DNA from: UBA8941 sp963780545
GTDB lineage: Archaea; Thermoproteota; Bathyarchaeia; TCS64
Reading direction: 5' to 3'
Length of the DNA stretch: 64,000 bases
NCBI GenBank assembly: GCA_963780545.1
Contig: CAWACK010000025.1
Coordinates: forward strand, 1 to 64,000
The translations under genes and the position numbers were made by a program. Shown here one piece after another: positions 46,665-55,025 of this stretch (position 1 is its first letter; each line of letters opens with the position of its first letter). The notes beneath the pieces were generated by a model. That model made no database searches, was not told the origin of the DNA, and saw nothing but the letters and a program-made list of their open reading frames with translations.

Positions 46665-46856
46665 TTGGAAACCCCGAAGAAACTATACCGTTCAAAGAAT
46701 AAATGGATCGCTGGCGTCTGTGGAGGAATCGCCGAATACTTCAACGTCGACCCCCTCATAGTTAGGATAATCTGGCTGATCCTTACTCTGGGTTATGGTG
46801 CGGGCATTCTAGTCTACATTATTGCTTGGCTGTTGATTCCAAAAAACCCTAACTAA
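46665..46856 (+). CDS. PspC domain membrane protein
   Basis: From the TTG at 46665 the protein has 63 residues and aligns along its full length with the protein at 56772-56963. The longer frame from 46587 would add 26 unrelated residues across the GC tract. The PspC core is KKLYRSKNKWIAGVCGGIAE YFNVDP followed by one membrane helix (IIWLILTLGYGAGILVYIIA) and KNPN. Bacterial PspC senses membrane stress. In archaea the stand-alone domain is common and its role is unknown. Confidence 0.88.
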   Translation: METPKKLYRSKNKWIAGVCGGIAEYFNVDPLIVRIIWLILTLGYGAGILVYIIAWLLIPKNPN

Positions 46857-47049
46857 TCAAGGTACACATCTAGACGCTCTTCAAGTCTGGGTGCTGAATT
46901 CACCCAATCTAAAAAAGATAACCCAAATCAACTAAATTCGATTTGCATGATGCGCGTGCGCCTGAACCAACGCGTAAAAGGTTTCAGTAAGATAGTTTCG
47001 GAAAATGTTAAATAATAATAAATATTGATCTAAAAATGGTGGAAAAGAG

Positions 47050-47643
47050 GTGAGCTTAACGGAAAAGGTGAAGCAGCCGAGTAAAAAGGCGAAATACGTG
47101 TTATTGATGGCAATAATCGCCATATCACTCACGATAAGCCCAGCGTTATCAAGGCCAAAATCCTCGTTTGTTACCGACCCTGCACATAACTGGGACGTAA
47201 ACGTCAACGCTAAAGGGTACTCCGACATAATATACGCTAGAGTCGACTCCGTGCCCTCCATCTACTTCGATAATAACCAGATACAATTCACCATGATTCT
47301 AAACGCCCCTATACCCAAGACGCCAACCGACCAAGCCCTAGCATACATCTGGTCACTTAACCTGAATGGCGATGGGCTGTTCAACACACCCGGAGACTTG
47401 AACGTCCGAGTCGCCTACGATGGAGACGTAACCCACGGCGTATACTATGGCTGGCACGCGTATCTTGATGGAAATGATTGGTCTGGAATCATGTACACCT
47501 TCACGATAAAGGGCAACGTAGTCACCTTTACCTTCCCGTTATCATACCTGGGTAACCCAACATCCTTCAAATGGTGCGCCAGCTCGATACAGATGTCCCC
47601 AACATTCAACGGAGACTCAACATCCATAGCGACGTGGGGTTAA
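47050..47643 (+). CDS. Secreted protein of unknown function
   Basis: The ~197-residue protein has a clear signal peptide (YVLLMAIIAISLTISPALS) after a basic N-terminus. The ~165-residue mature domain is rich in beta strands and aromatic residues: DPAHNWDVNVNAKGYSDIIY, IYFDNNQIQFTMILNAPIP and YIWSLNLNGDG. A calcium-like DLNVRVAYDGD and SYLGNPTSFKWCASS follow. It resembles extracytoplasmic jelly-roll domains but no family was assigned. The start may be the GTG at 47050, inside a GAGGTGA ribosome-binding-like sequence, or the GTG at 47068. It stands alone. Confidence 0.65.
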   Translation: MSLTEKVKQPSKKAKYVLLMAIIAISLTISPALSRPKSSFVTDPAHNWDVNVNAKGYSDIIYARVDSVPSIYFDNNQIQFTMILNAPIPKTPTDQALAYIWSLNLNGDGLFNTPGDLNVRVAYDGDVTHGVYYGWHAYLDGNDWSGIMYTFTIKGNVVTFTFPLSYLGNPTSFKWCASSIQMSPTFNGDSTSIATWG

Positions 47644-47776
47644 CGAAGTTAAAGTGAAAGCAACGAAGTCTCTCCCTTTTCTTCAACGCAATTCTTAGTG
47701 CGCGTGGCAGCCTAATCGCCGGAGGACGCGCGCTGGCTGTATCTATAATGGTTAAAAAAAATTATTAATGACCTCC

Positions 47777-47875
47777 ATGGCTAAAAATAGACGAGAGATG
47801 GACTAATTCGACGAAGCAATCCTAGACGCACTAATGGATGGAAAACCATGCGCGCGCAACGAAGAGTTCTTATGA
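47777..47875 (+). pseudogene. Relic of a small helix-turn-helix-like protein
   Basis: The frame MAKNRREMD, TAA (47804-47806), FDEAILDALMDGKP continues past the stop and then loses sense where GCGCGCGC begins (47850-47857). The design (basic start, helical DEAILDAL) is that of small archaeal regulators. The remaining part of the 347-bp gap 47644-47990 holds GC tracts at 47727-47733 and no other gene. Confidence 0.5.
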
Positions 47876-47990
47876 TATAATTGAAGTACCATTCTTTCTA
47901 ACCAATGCTCCGCATTTGTTAAATAAGGTTCACCTTAACTCTCCTTCCATAGGAAAAACTCCCGGATAGCCCAAGACCCGAGTTGAAATC

Positions 47991-48233
47991 ATGAGGAGAA
48001 ACAACCTCGACGTCAGCGTCGACATACTCAAATCCGCAATGGGTGGCGCAAACAAGACAGCCATCGTGGTGAAGTCGAACCTCAACTTCGAGATAATAAA
48101 AGAATACCTCAACGACCTGACGAGCTGCGACTTCCTCGCCGTCAACAAGGGGATATTCTACACAACCCCTAAGGGAATGAAATTCGTCGAGGACTACTAC
48201 AGCTTAACGGAGCCACTGAACCACAAAAACTAA
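47991..48233 (+). CDS. Small winged-helix DNA-binding protein
   Basis: The 80 residues match the archaeal winged-helix pattern of PF14947-like proteins: VDILKSAMGGANKTAIVVKS, NFEIIKEYLNDLTSCDFLAV and FYTTPKGMKFVEDYYSL. The last strand pair and TPKG wing are typical. It likely binds DNA as a dimer. No neighbour gives a target. Confidence 0.78.
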   Translation: MRRNNLDVSVDILKSAMGGANKTAIVVKSNLNFEIIKEYLNDLTSCDFLAVNKGIFYTTPKGMKFVEDYYSLTEPLNHKN

Positions 48234-48297
48234 ACTCAGCCACCTACCCAACCCTAAAGCTCGCCCGTGCGCGCATAATTACTAGTAGAGACTTCAT

Positions 48298-48498
48298 TCA
48301 GTTTCCTTCCCTCTCCCCCCCAATCCGTGATCGAATGAATACGAGGATAAGGCACAGGATGATGCCCAGAACCGAGAAGCTACCGACGTCGTTCTTAATT
48401 ACCGTGGCCTTGGTCGTGGTGAGGGAGAGCACCAGTGTGAGGATAGTTAGGGCCACAGCGGCTAGGAGCAGCACAAGATTCCACCTACTTATCCTCAT
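48298..48498 (-). CDS. Small two-helix membrane protein
   Basis: The 66-residue protein has two hydrophobic segments (WNLVLLLAAVALTILTLVLS and FSVLGIILCLILVFI) joined by a polar loop and ends with a charged RSRIGGEREGN. The positive-inside pattern is reasonable for a membrane protein. No family was recognised. Confidence 0.55.
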   Translation of the reverse strand: MRISRWNLVLLLAAVALTILTLVLSLTTTKATVIKNDVGSFSVLGIILCLILVFIRSRIGGEREGN

Positions 48499-48630
48499 TC
48501 ATCCTCATCGTCCAGGCTCCAATCCCTGTTTTAGTGAAACCAACTCTCCGACTTAGCCTTAACCCCGGGTTAGCTGCGACCTAGAAAAGAAAGGCAACTC
48601 GGAATCCGGCTCTTAACTTCACAGCGCGCA

Positions 48631-49011
48631 CTACTGACTTTTAGAAAGCACCACCCTAACAAGCCCACTCAAAGTTTCGATGAGTTTCAAGGGATCAACG
48701 GGCTTCTCCAAGACGGCATAGAATTTCTCCCGAGTTTCAAGGGGTATATCACGCTTGAATCCGGATAGCAGAATCAACCCAACCTTATCATCTATCCTCT
48801 TGATTCTTTCAAGGAACTCGTCGCCCCTGAGATAGGGCATCAGGTAGTCGGTTATCACCGCAGCATATTTCCCGGGTAATACGTTCTTGAGGCCTTCGTA
48901 GGCGTCAAACGCGTAGTCCACGCTGTACCCTTCATTCTCAAGTATCGTCTTCATCAGGATGACGCTATCCTCATCGTCGTCGATTATCAGTATGGAAACG
49001 GGGTTGACCAC
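48631..49011 (-). CDS. Stand-alone response-regulator receiver domain
   Basis: The 126 residues form a REC domain: ILIIDDDEDSVILMKTILE with the acidic triad (DDD near residue 10), the phospho-acceptor aspartate in AAVITDYLMPYLRGDEF (~residue 55), LLSGFKRD and the conserved lysine in AVLEKPVDP. There is no output domain, as in many archaeal receiver proteins. No histidine kinase is encoded nearby. Confidence 0.92.
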   Translation of the reverse strand: MVNPVSILIIDDDEDSVILMKTILENEGYSVDYAFDAYEGLKNVLPGKYAAVITDYLMPYLRGDEFLERIKRIDDKVGLILLSGFKRDIPLETREKFYAVLEKPVDPLKLIETLSGLVRVVLSKSQ

Positions 49012-49229
49012 GCCTCTTATCGAATATTGATTAATTATAAAATAAATGGGTGATTATCATCGGTTATCAATTCATAGACACACGCGCCTAACAATAGACT
49101 AGAAGGAAAGATACTCAGGCCTGAAGCGACAGTGGTAACCAGAAACAAACCAACACCGCGCGCGCTGTAGGCAACGTCGCAGCAATTAGGCTCCCCAGGG
49201 AGGAGCGGAGGTATCCCACATACGTCTTT

Positions 49230-49364
49230 ATGCTCGGCACGGTCTCGTGCTTCGTCTTCCTCGTCTTCGCCCTCTTCCTGGCTCCTCAGGCGTGGTTCGC
49301 CGGGTTGATCGGGTTAGGTGTAGGAGGGGCTTACTTCCTTCTTATCCGATGGAGAAAGAAATAA
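49230..49364 (+). CDS. Small two-helix membrane protein, 44 residues
   Basis: From the ATG at 49230 the frame reads MLGTVSCFVFLVFALFLAPQ, then AWFAGLIGLGVGGAYFLLI and RWRKK. These are two membrane helices with a basic end, a plausible real protein. The frame is open upstream and a GGAGGT lies at 49208-49213, so the start could be slightly earlier. The GC tract CGCGCGCGC at 49157-49165 precedes it. Confidence 0.5.
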   Translation: MLGTVSCFVFLVFALFLAPQAWFAGLIGLGVGGAYFLLIRWRKK

Positions 49365-49469
49365 CAAGTGTAACCTCATGCGCTCAAAACCTTCTTCTAG
49401 TTTACTCAGCAGGTGCCGTAGCACCCAACACTCTAGAAATCTAAACTCCTTCGACGATTTTAATTCCTT

Positions 49470-49694
49470 TCAGAGGCAGCTCTTTTTCCTATAAAAACTT
49501 GTAACAGCTGCTACAGAATTATTCAACTGATTCATATCCTCTTCTCTCCTCAGAGCCCCCTCCAGATTGAACTTATTCCTATCATAATCAAATATTATCG
49601 GTATCCAATGATCATACAGCTGCAATTCAAATACTGTCATTTGATTGTTTCTATTTCTCATCCTGGGTCTATAAAAAATGCCCGACTTTGACAT
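49470..49694 (-). CDS. Hypothetical 74-residue protein
   Basis: The frame MSKSGIFYRPRMRNRNNQ, TVFELQLYDHWIPIIFDYDR and NKFNLEGALRREEDMNQ has a balanced composition and could be a small cytoplasmic protein. There is no motif, no clear ribosome binding site and no relative in this window. I rate it possible only. Confidence 0.4.
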   Translation of the reverse strand: MSKSGIFYRPRMRNRNNQMTVFELQLYDHWIPIIFDYDRNKFNLEGALRREEDMNQLNNSVAAVTSFYRKKSCL

Positions 49695-49748
49695 CCTTTT
49701 TACCTCGCATACACCGTTGGAGCCACATTTACTCTACTAGTACACGCT

Positions 49749-49770
49749 AGATATGTTTAATAATATATCT
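49749..49770. promoter_or_regulatory. Inverted repeat upstream of the PadR gene
   Basis: AGATAT-N10-ATATCT lies about 23 bp before the start of the PadR-type gene, in an AT-rich promoter. Its position and symmetry fit an autoregulatory PadR operator. Confidence 0.5.
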
Positions 49771-49792
49771 GTTGATATAATGATTGGTTAGT

Positions 49793-50317
49793 ATGCGTGA
49801 CGAATGTCGGCGCGGCTCAGGCCGCAGATGCTGTAACGAGGCTTACCCCGGCGCAATGAGTATGCGACGCGGGATGGGCTTCGGCGTAATGAGAGGAGAC
49901 TTCCGCTATCTAGTGCTCATGGCACTCGCAGAGAAGCCCATGCATGGCTACGCTCTGATCCAGCAGATAGGGGCGACGTATCAGCGCCCAGTCAGCGCCG
50001 GGCTGATCTACCCTACGCTCCAGGAACTGGGAGATATGGGCTATGTCTCCTCGGAGGAAACTGAGGGAAAGAAGATCTACTCTCTGACTTCTGAAGGCAA
50101 GAAACATCTGGAAGAAAACGTCGAAGTTGTTAACCGGTTGAAGGCGGGAAGAATCTACGCCGAAAGGGTCGGCAAGTTCGCCTTCATGAGGGACCTCAAG
50201 GACATGCAGGCGATGGTGCTCATGAATGAGGACAGCATAGATGATGGTAAGCTTGAGAGGATACAGGCCATACTCTCGGAAGCTAAGAAGAGGATGGCGT
50301 CAGTAGTTTTCGAGTGA
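49793..50317 (+). CDS. PadR-family transcriptional regulator
   Basis: The ~174-residue protein has a PadR winged helix: FRYLVLMALAEKPMHGYALI, GLIYPTLQELGDMGYVSSEE and KKIYSLTSEGKKHLEE, followed by a helical dimerisation region. An N-terminal extension of ~30 residues has several cysteines (RRGSGRRCC) that could bind a metal or a cluster. The gene is 12 bp upstream of the NifX-like gene and 429 bp upstream of Mrp, so the three look like one operon. It probably represses its own operon. Confidence 0.88.
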   Translation: MRDECRRGSGRRCCNEAYPGAMSMRRGMGFGVMRGDFRYLVLMALAEKPMHGYALIQQIGATYQRPVSAGLIYPTLQELGDMGYVSSEETEGKKIYSLTSEGKKHLEENVEVVNRLKAGRIYAERVGKFAFMRDLKDMQAMVLMNEDSIDDGKLERIQAILSEAKKRMASVVFE

Positions 50318-50329
50318 GGTGTATGTGTT

Positions 50330-50716
50330 TTGAAGATTGCTGTTGTAACTGACGATGGGAAGACTATCTCCCAGCACTTTGGGAGGGCTAGGTACTACGT
50401 TGTGTACGATGTACAGGGCGGCGTAATCAAGGGCTCCGAGATGAGGGACAAGGCAGCGCACCACTCGGGTGGCGAGCCGCATGAGCATGAGGCGGGTGGC
50501 CACAGTGGGCCTGAGGCTGATGCTAAGCATAACTCGATGTTATCGAATGTCTCTGACTGCGAGGTTTTGATAGCCAGGGGCATGGGGTGGGGCGCCCATG
50601 AGGCCATCAAGGGTACTGGCTTGAGGCCATACATTACAGATCTTGTGCTCGCTGAGGACGCCGTGAAGGCTTACAATGCGGGGGAGCTTGATGACCACGC
50701 TGAGAGGCTCCACTGA
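50330..50716 (+). CDS. NifX/NafY-like iron-molybdenum cofactor domain protein
   Basis: The 128 residues are a dinitrogenase FeMo-cofactor-binding family domain: MKIAVVTDDGKTISQHFGRA, YYVVYDV, DCEVLIARGMGWGAHEAIKG and VKAYNAGELDDH. A histidine-rich insert (HHSGGEPHEHEAGGH) suggests metal binding. Such proteins carry iron-sulfur clusters in non-nitrogen-fixing archaea. The gene lies between a PadR regulator and an Mrp-type ATPase, fitting a cluster-assembly function. Confidence 0.88.
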   Translation: MKIAVVTDDGKTISQHFGRARYYVVYDVQGGVIKGSEMRDKAAHHSGGEPHEHEAGGHSGPEADAKHNSMLSNVSDCEVLIARGMGWGAHEAIKGTGLRPYITDLVLAEDAVKAYNAGELDDHAERLH

Positions 50717-50746
50717 AGCCAACTAATTCATTGAAAGGCGCAATAG

Positions 50747-51601
50747 ATGACTGAATCAAATCAGGTTAATGAAACTCAACCCAGAGATTCGAAGCCCGAA
50801 GATGAGCTTCTGAAGCTTCGTATGGGTAAGGTGAAGCACAAGATCGCGGTCATCAGCGGGAAAGGGGGCGTCGGTAAGACTCTTGTAGCCGTTAACTTGG
50901 CCGCGACTCTCGCAAAAGGGAATGGATTTGGCAAGATCGGTCTACTCGACGCAGACATACACGGACCCTGCGTCCCTAAAATGCTCGGCCTCAAGGGCTC
51001 GAGGCTTGAATCGGGTCCACCGGGCATCATGCCGGTCCTATCGGACAGCGGGATCAAGGTTGTGTCCATAGCTTTCCTGCTCCCCGACGACGACTCGCCG
51101 ATCGTGTGGCGTGGGCCCGTGAAGATGGGTGCCATCAAACAGCTTCTGTCCGAGGTAGCCTGGGGTACGCTTGACTACCTGCTTGTGGATCTTCCTCCTG
51201 GGACCGGCGATGAGCCTCTGACGGTGCTTCAGCTACTGCCGGAGGCGGATGGGGTCGTTATAGTCACGATACCCAGTGAGGTATCTGGTGATGTGGTTAG
51301 GAAGGCGGTGACCTTCGCTAGGATGCTGAGTGTTCCCGTTATCGGTATAGTTGAGAACATGTCTGGGCTTGTCTGTCCGCACTGTGGTAAGGAGATTGAG
51401 GTCTTCTCTGGTGGGATGGGTAGGAGGGTCGCTGAGGAGATGGGTGTCCCGTTTCTCGGCTCCATCCCGATGGATCCGGAGATAGCTGAAAGCTCCGACA
51501 GTGGAACCCCGTTTGTTTTAAGGCACCCGGATTCGGTGTCGTCTAAGGCTTTCAGCGATGTGGTTGCTAGAATTAGAGAGATTGTCAAGGGCGAAAAATA
51601 G
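50747..51601 (+). CDS. Mrp/NBP35-type iron-sulfur carrier ATPase
   Basis: The 284-residue deviant-Walker P-loop ATPase has SGKGGVGKT (residues 37-45), LLDADIHGPCVPKMLGL, the second Walker motif DYLLVDLPPGTGDEPLTVLQ and the bridging CPHC cluster site in SGLVCPHCGKEIEVFSGG. It transfers Fe-S clusters to apo-proteins. It is directly downstream of the NifX-like gene and is probably co-transcribed. Length is normal for the archaeal family. Confidence 0.94.
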   Translation: MTESNQVNETQPRDSKPEDELLKLRMGKVKHKIAVISGKGGVGKTLVAVNLAATLAKGNGFGKIGLLDADIHGPCVPKMLGLKGSRLESGPPGIMPVLSDSGIKVVSIAFLLPDDDSPIVWRGPVKMGAIKQLLSEVAWGTLDYLLVDLPPGTGDEPLTVLQLLPEADGVVIVTIPSEVSGDVVRKAVTFARMLSVPVIGIVENMSGLVCPHCGKEIEVFSGGMGRRVAEEMGVPFLGSIPMDPEIAESSDSGTPFVLRHPDSVSSKAFSDVVARIREIVKGEK

Positions 51602-51603
51602 AG

Positions 51604-51613
51604 GCGCGCGCGC
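51604..51613. repeat. Alternating GC tract
   Basis: GCGCGCGCGC starts two bases after the Mrp stop codon and may mark the end of the PadR-NifX-Mrp transcription unit. Confidence 0.8.
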
Positions 51614-51736
51614 TCGGTTGAGTATCAGGTGGAAATATGTGTACTTGAAAAGGAAGTTTAATTACAGTAATATCTTTCATATGAATATTTAGCCCAAATA
51701 TCAACTAGAGGGAACCAACAAAGGAATAGCACAACC

Positions 51737-52831
51737 ATGAACGCATTAGATATTCCACGTCTTCGATTACATAACACTGGTCTTGCAAGTTCTCCGTTTA
51801 AAGCTCCTGCGGAAGTGGTTGAACAATTGGGGGCGATACAGGCTCAGAATTTTAACGCGGCTAAATGGACCCTCGGTCTGCGAACACAGAAGGCCACCGA
51901 TGAATCTATTGAGAAAGCCTTCAATGAAGGCAAGTTACTGAGGACACACGTAATGCGCATGACTTGGCACTTTGTCTTGCCAGAAGATATTAGATGGATG
52001 TTGGAGTTGACAAAGCCACGTGTGATTAGAATCCTCTCACAGAGTGATGTGAAACTTGGAATTACAGAGGATGTGATCTCAAAGAGCCAGTCGATATTTG
52101 AGGAATCCCTGATTGGTCGTAACTTCCTAACTAGGACTAATCTTGGAGACAATCTTAAGAAGGGGGGAGTTCAGGCAAGTGGAGTGCGACTCGGCCAAAT
52201 ATTGTTGCACGCGGAGCTAAATGCTTTGATCTGTAATGGGCCGAGACGGGGCGGACAACTCACCTATGCTCTAGTTGACGAAGTGGCTCGAACCTACAAG
52301 AGGCTAAGCCATGACGAGGCTTTGGCGAAACTTGCGTCAAGGTATTTTATGAGTCATGGTCCAGCTCAGAATGTGGATTTTGCTAGCTGGTCAGGATTAT
52401 CTGTTAAGGATGCTGATGTGGGTTTGAGTTTAATCGAGTCGAATTTTGCTCACAGTATTTTTAGAGGTAAAATCTATTGGCACTCTTCTGATATGGAGAA
52501 CGTGTCCAACTCGATCAGGGATTTGGACTCGATAGATCAGGCGTTTTTATTATCTATTTATGATGAGTATGTGATAGCTTACAGAGATAGAAACGATATT
52601 ATTGATGATAGAGATGTGAAGAAAGTATTTTCAATGGGTAATTTTAGGTCAGCGAATGTTATTATTATGGATGGAAAGATTGCTGGGACTTGGAATCGGG
52701 TTTTAAAGAATGATGTTGTGGAGATTAAAATCAATCCGCTTAGAACATTAGATGCAACTGAACAGGAGGCTGTTTGTAAGGCTGCCGAGCGTTATGGAGA
52801 GTTTGTTAGTAAGGAAATTTTGATGAGTTGA
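51737..52831 (+). CDS. AlkZ-like winged-helix DNA glycosylase family protein
   Basis: The 364 residues match the HTH_42/AlkZ family: LRLHNTGLASSPFKAPAEVV, the QxQ motif GAIQAQNF (Q35 and Q37), RTHVMRMTWHFVLPEDIRW, RRGGQLTYALVDE and DFASWSGLSVKDADVGL, then YDEYVIAYRDR. The two glutamines are catalytic in bacterial AlkZ, which unhooks interstrand crosslinks. The archaeal substrate is not known. It is a single gene with its own promoter and no linked natural-product cluster is seen here. Confidence 0.88.
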   Translation: MNALDIPRLRLHNTGLASSPFKAPAEVVEQLGAIQAQNFNAAKWTLGLRTQKATDESIEKAFNEGKLLRTHVMRMTWHFVLPEDIRWMLELTKPRVIRILSQSDVKLGITEDVISKSQSIFEESLIGRNFLTRTNLGDNLKKGGVQASGVRLGQILLHAELNALICNGPRRGGQLTYALVDEVARTYKRLSHDEALAKLASRYFMSHGPAQNVDFASWSGLSVKDADVGLSLIESNFAHSIFRGKIYWHSSDMENVSNSIRDLDSIDQAFLLSIYDEYVIAYRDRNDIIDDRDVKKVFSMGNFRSANVIIMDGKIAGTWNRVLKNDVVEIKINPLRTLDATEQEAVCKAAERYGEFVSKEILMS

Positions 52832-53042
52832 ATTTGATATTTAAATCATCTAATATTATCAATACCTGAAAAAAGAAAACAATATCTTTGTTTATCAGGT
52901 GGAAGTGAGGATAAGGCTATGGCTGAAGCCTAACCCCTACTCTCCCCTACTCTTTCTATCTGACCGGGACATAGACACACAGATAGACGGAAAACAGACT
53001 ACTTGTCACCTGCACAGCGAAAGCCAGAGGAAAGTAGTATGA

Positions 53043-53435
53043 TTAAATTATTTTTAGATTCAGCGACGTCTCCGGCAGGTGTTTCAGGCTTCTGTTAACG
53101 AAGCAGTTATGCGCTTCAGCCAGAAGCGCTTTCCTCTCCTCCTCAGTCAAATCCGCCTCTAGCTCAATATCCAACATGAATGCATCCGCCCTATACTCAA
53201 CCAGGTTCACCTTATAATCCAGCTTAATACTAAGGTCCCTAACAGACCAGCCGTTCTTCTGGCATGTTCCTATGATCCTTGAGGCGGTGCATAGCCCTAG
53301 AGAGGCTGCGAAGATTGCCCCAGGTGGCATGGCGTCCAAGTTCTTCATGTCGCTTGTTTCATGTGAGGTGATTTCTAAACCGTTCCACTCTGCCTTGAAC
53401 TTGAGGTCTCCTAGCCATGAGATGTTAAATACCAT
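53043..53435 (-). CDS. OsmC-family protein
   Basis: The 130-residue protein has the OsmC/Ohr layout with LDAMPPGAIFAASLGLCTAS (a cysteine after the GLC) and a second half VRDLSIKLDYKVNLVEYRAD and HNCFVNRSLKHLPE with the second cysteine. The two cysteines (GLC and HNC) fit the peroxide-reducing pair. It would reduce organic hydroperoxides. The upstream gap has no operon partner. Confidence 0.85.
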   Translation of the reverse strand: MVFNISWLGDLKFKAEWNGLEITSHETSDMKNLDAMPPGAIFAASLGLCTASRIIGTCQKNGWSVRDLSIKLDYKVNLVEYRADAFMLDIELEADLTEEERKALLAEAHNCFVNRSLKHLPETSLNLKII

Positions 53436-53595
53436 GGTTTCTCATGTTTTTGCCTGAACTTATATTTTCTTTAGTTGGCTCATGAAACCGGTTAGACTAA
53501 TGCTAAGTCAACCCTTCATCTTCAACGGATTACAGACAGAGCGGAACTGAGGTTTAGGCTATTGAAGAGCCGAGAGTTATTGAAAGACTACGTGA

Positions 53596-53748
53596 TCAAC
53601 TTACATCCTTGTAATCAGAGTCAACGATATGATAATCGGGATTCAACTTCCCAAACTCCATGAGCCATAGCTGCATGATCAGCTGCATCTGTCTCGTCTC
53701 GATTGTAATCTTAGCGTTTCTCTGCTGGACCCTGAGCGCTCGCGCTAG
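53596..53748 (-). pseudogene. 3' fragment of a small membrane-linked protein
   Basis: A frame without start codon reads LARALRVQQRNAKITIETRQ and MQLIMQLWLMEFGKLNPDYH before a TGA. The QQRNxxIxxETRQxQL pattern recalls a common archaeal hypothetical membrane protein with a coiled coil following its helix, but I cannot name it. A TAG immediately upstream and missing hydrophobic part make it a remnant. The rest of the 396-bp gap 53436-53831 holds nothing I can recognise. Confidence 0.45.
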
Positions 53749-53831
53749 CTATATGCAGAGCCTTTTCTATGTTCTACGATAATTTAGCAGCTTGATGTGC
53801 GCATGTGTGCACGACTAGCGGGCCATGTAGT

Positions 53832-54341
53832 TTATTCGATTGCATACTTTTTGGATAGGCGTTCCGTGGCAGAGTGATTGACGAGCGGACCATAGGCAAG
53901 CCCAGAATTACTGACGACGGCGATTGAGCCTGATTCCATCTTTATCCAGGTGTTTCTGAGTGCTATTCGAACAACTCTTCCCTTGACGGCTCCGTACTCC
54001 ACTGTGTCATTCAGTTGAATCGCCCCCTCTTGTAGAAGGAGGATGCCGGAGATTACGTTGGAGAGAGTATTCTGTAACGCGAGCGAAACGGTGAGAGCCC
54101 CGATTCCGGAGATGGTTAGGGACGTGAACTCGGATGAGAGGCCGGCCAGTGAGAGAACTCCGTAGAGAACCACGAGGCCCGCGATGACTCGCATCGCCGC
54201 CCCGAAGTCATGAATCACGGTGAGGCTTGTTCCGGCAATCTTTGCTGCCCGCCTGATGAGGTTGCTGATTACCTCTTCAAGTAGGAACGTGCCAACGATG
54301 ATAACGGCGGCTTCTATCACCAGCTCTAGGGTTGAGACCAT
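53832..54341 (-). CDS. Short MscS-family mechanosensitive channel
   Basis: The 169 residues contain three hydrophobic helices, the last with the MscS pore pattern GIGALTVSLALQNTLSNVIS GILLL. The beta-domain start follows with LNDTVEYGAVKGRVVRIALR and WIKMESGSIAVVSNSGL. The protein stops after the beta domain, lacking the C-terminal alpha/beta part of ~100 residues found in MscS. It could be a minimal channel or a truncated gene. An osmotic-safety role is implied by the family. Confidence 0.82.
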   Translation of the reverse strand: MVSTLELVIEAAVIIVGTFLLEEVISNLIRRAAKIAGTSLTVIHDFGAAMRVIAGLVVLYGVLSLAGLSSEFTSLTISGIGALTVSLALQNTLSNVISGILLLQEGAIQLNDTVEYGAVKGRVVRIALRNTWIKMESGSIAVVSNSGLAYGPLVNHSATERLSKKYAIE

Positions 54342-54376
54342 ACAGGTTGAGTCGGTTTCATCTCTAATATAAGTGA

Positions 54377-54385
54377 GCGCGCGCG
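54377..54385. repeat. Alternating GC tract
   Basis: GCGCGCGCG lies 36 bp upstream of the MscS start, in the gap with the divergent 54475 gene. Confidence 0.8.
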
Positions 54386-54474
54386 ACTTATCCTAACGTG
54401 TAGCCTTGAATACTTAAGCACTCACGGGTCTCCCCCGGAGCGGCCTGAAATCATGCTTGTCGAGGAGGGATCAG

Positions 54475-54846
54475 ATGGAGAGTAGAAAGGAACTCGCGAA
54501 GTGTCTCAGGCGCCAACTGGTCACCAGGATAGAGGGAGCCGAGGCGAAAGCGCTGCCTCCACCCGTTCTGGAATGGTTCAGGGAGTTAGCGGTGGACTCA
54601 AGCGACGACGAGCTGATCACGGCCCACCTCTTCTGCGATGACTGCGGCGAGAAGCTGCTCACGCTCAGGGAGGTGGACTCTATCCTGAAGGAGTTGAGGC
54701 CCACCGGTTCAGATCAGTTTCTTGACCTAGTCTACCAACTCGGTCACCACCATCCACTCTCAGCTGAAGAGGCATGTGCAGTAGGTCTTGCTGATGAAAT
54801 TCTCCACAGGCTTCGCGCGCGCGGTGACCAAAGGACTCAACGTTGA
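54475..54846 (+). CDS. Hypothetical cytoplasmic protein
   Basis: From the ATG at 54475 with GGAGGGATC just upstream the protein has 123 residues. It is charged and helical with FCDDCGEKLLTLREVDSILK (a CxxC) and QLGHHHPLSAEEACAVGLAD. No family was identified. Its last ~11 residues, RARGDQRTQR, are encoded by and beyond a GC tract at 54814-54823, so the true C-terminus may have been replaced. Confidence 0.55.
   Translation: MESRKELAKCLRRQLVTRIEGAEAKALPPPVLEWFRELAVDSSDDELITAHLFCDDCGEKLLTLREVDSILKELRPTGSDQFLDLVYQLGHHHPLSAEEACAVGLADEILHRLRARGDQRTQR
54814..54823. repeat. Alternating GC tract at the end of a gene
   Basis: CGCGCGCGCG lies inside the last codons of the 54475 gene, one of very few tracts within an open frame. 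Confidence 0.75.
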
Positions 54847-54888
54847 ATCTTTATATAAAATAGGCAGTTTTACCACTTTTAGTTAACC

Positions 54889-54922
54889 CCCTTCATCCCA
54901 TGACTTTAGTCGCGCGCGCTGG
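54889..54922. mobile_element. Relic of an IS200/IS605 end interrupted by a GC tract
   Basis: CCCATGACTTTAGTC is the left arm and loop of an IS605-type end hairpin, whose expected partner is ATGGG. The right arm is replaced by CGCGCGCGC and TGGG. AGTCGCGCGCGCTGGG also occurs at 60361-60376, so both may come from the same kind of event. No transposase remains nearby. Confidence 0.5.
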
Positions 54923-54999
54923 GATTATTCAATTTCTCCATAGGACGCACAAGTGTTGATAACCTACGCATACGCCGCTCAAGGAAACATATATCTAAT

Positions 55000-55015
55000 C
55001 GTATATACATATACG
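55000..55015. promoter_or_regulatory. Inverted repeat operator of the VapBC pair
   Basis: CGTATATACATATACG is an almost perfect palindrome 11 bp before the VapB-like start, overlapping the likely TATA box. This position fits autorepression by a ribbon-helix-helix antitoxin. Confidence 0.65.
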
Positions 55016-55025
55016 TTATACGATA

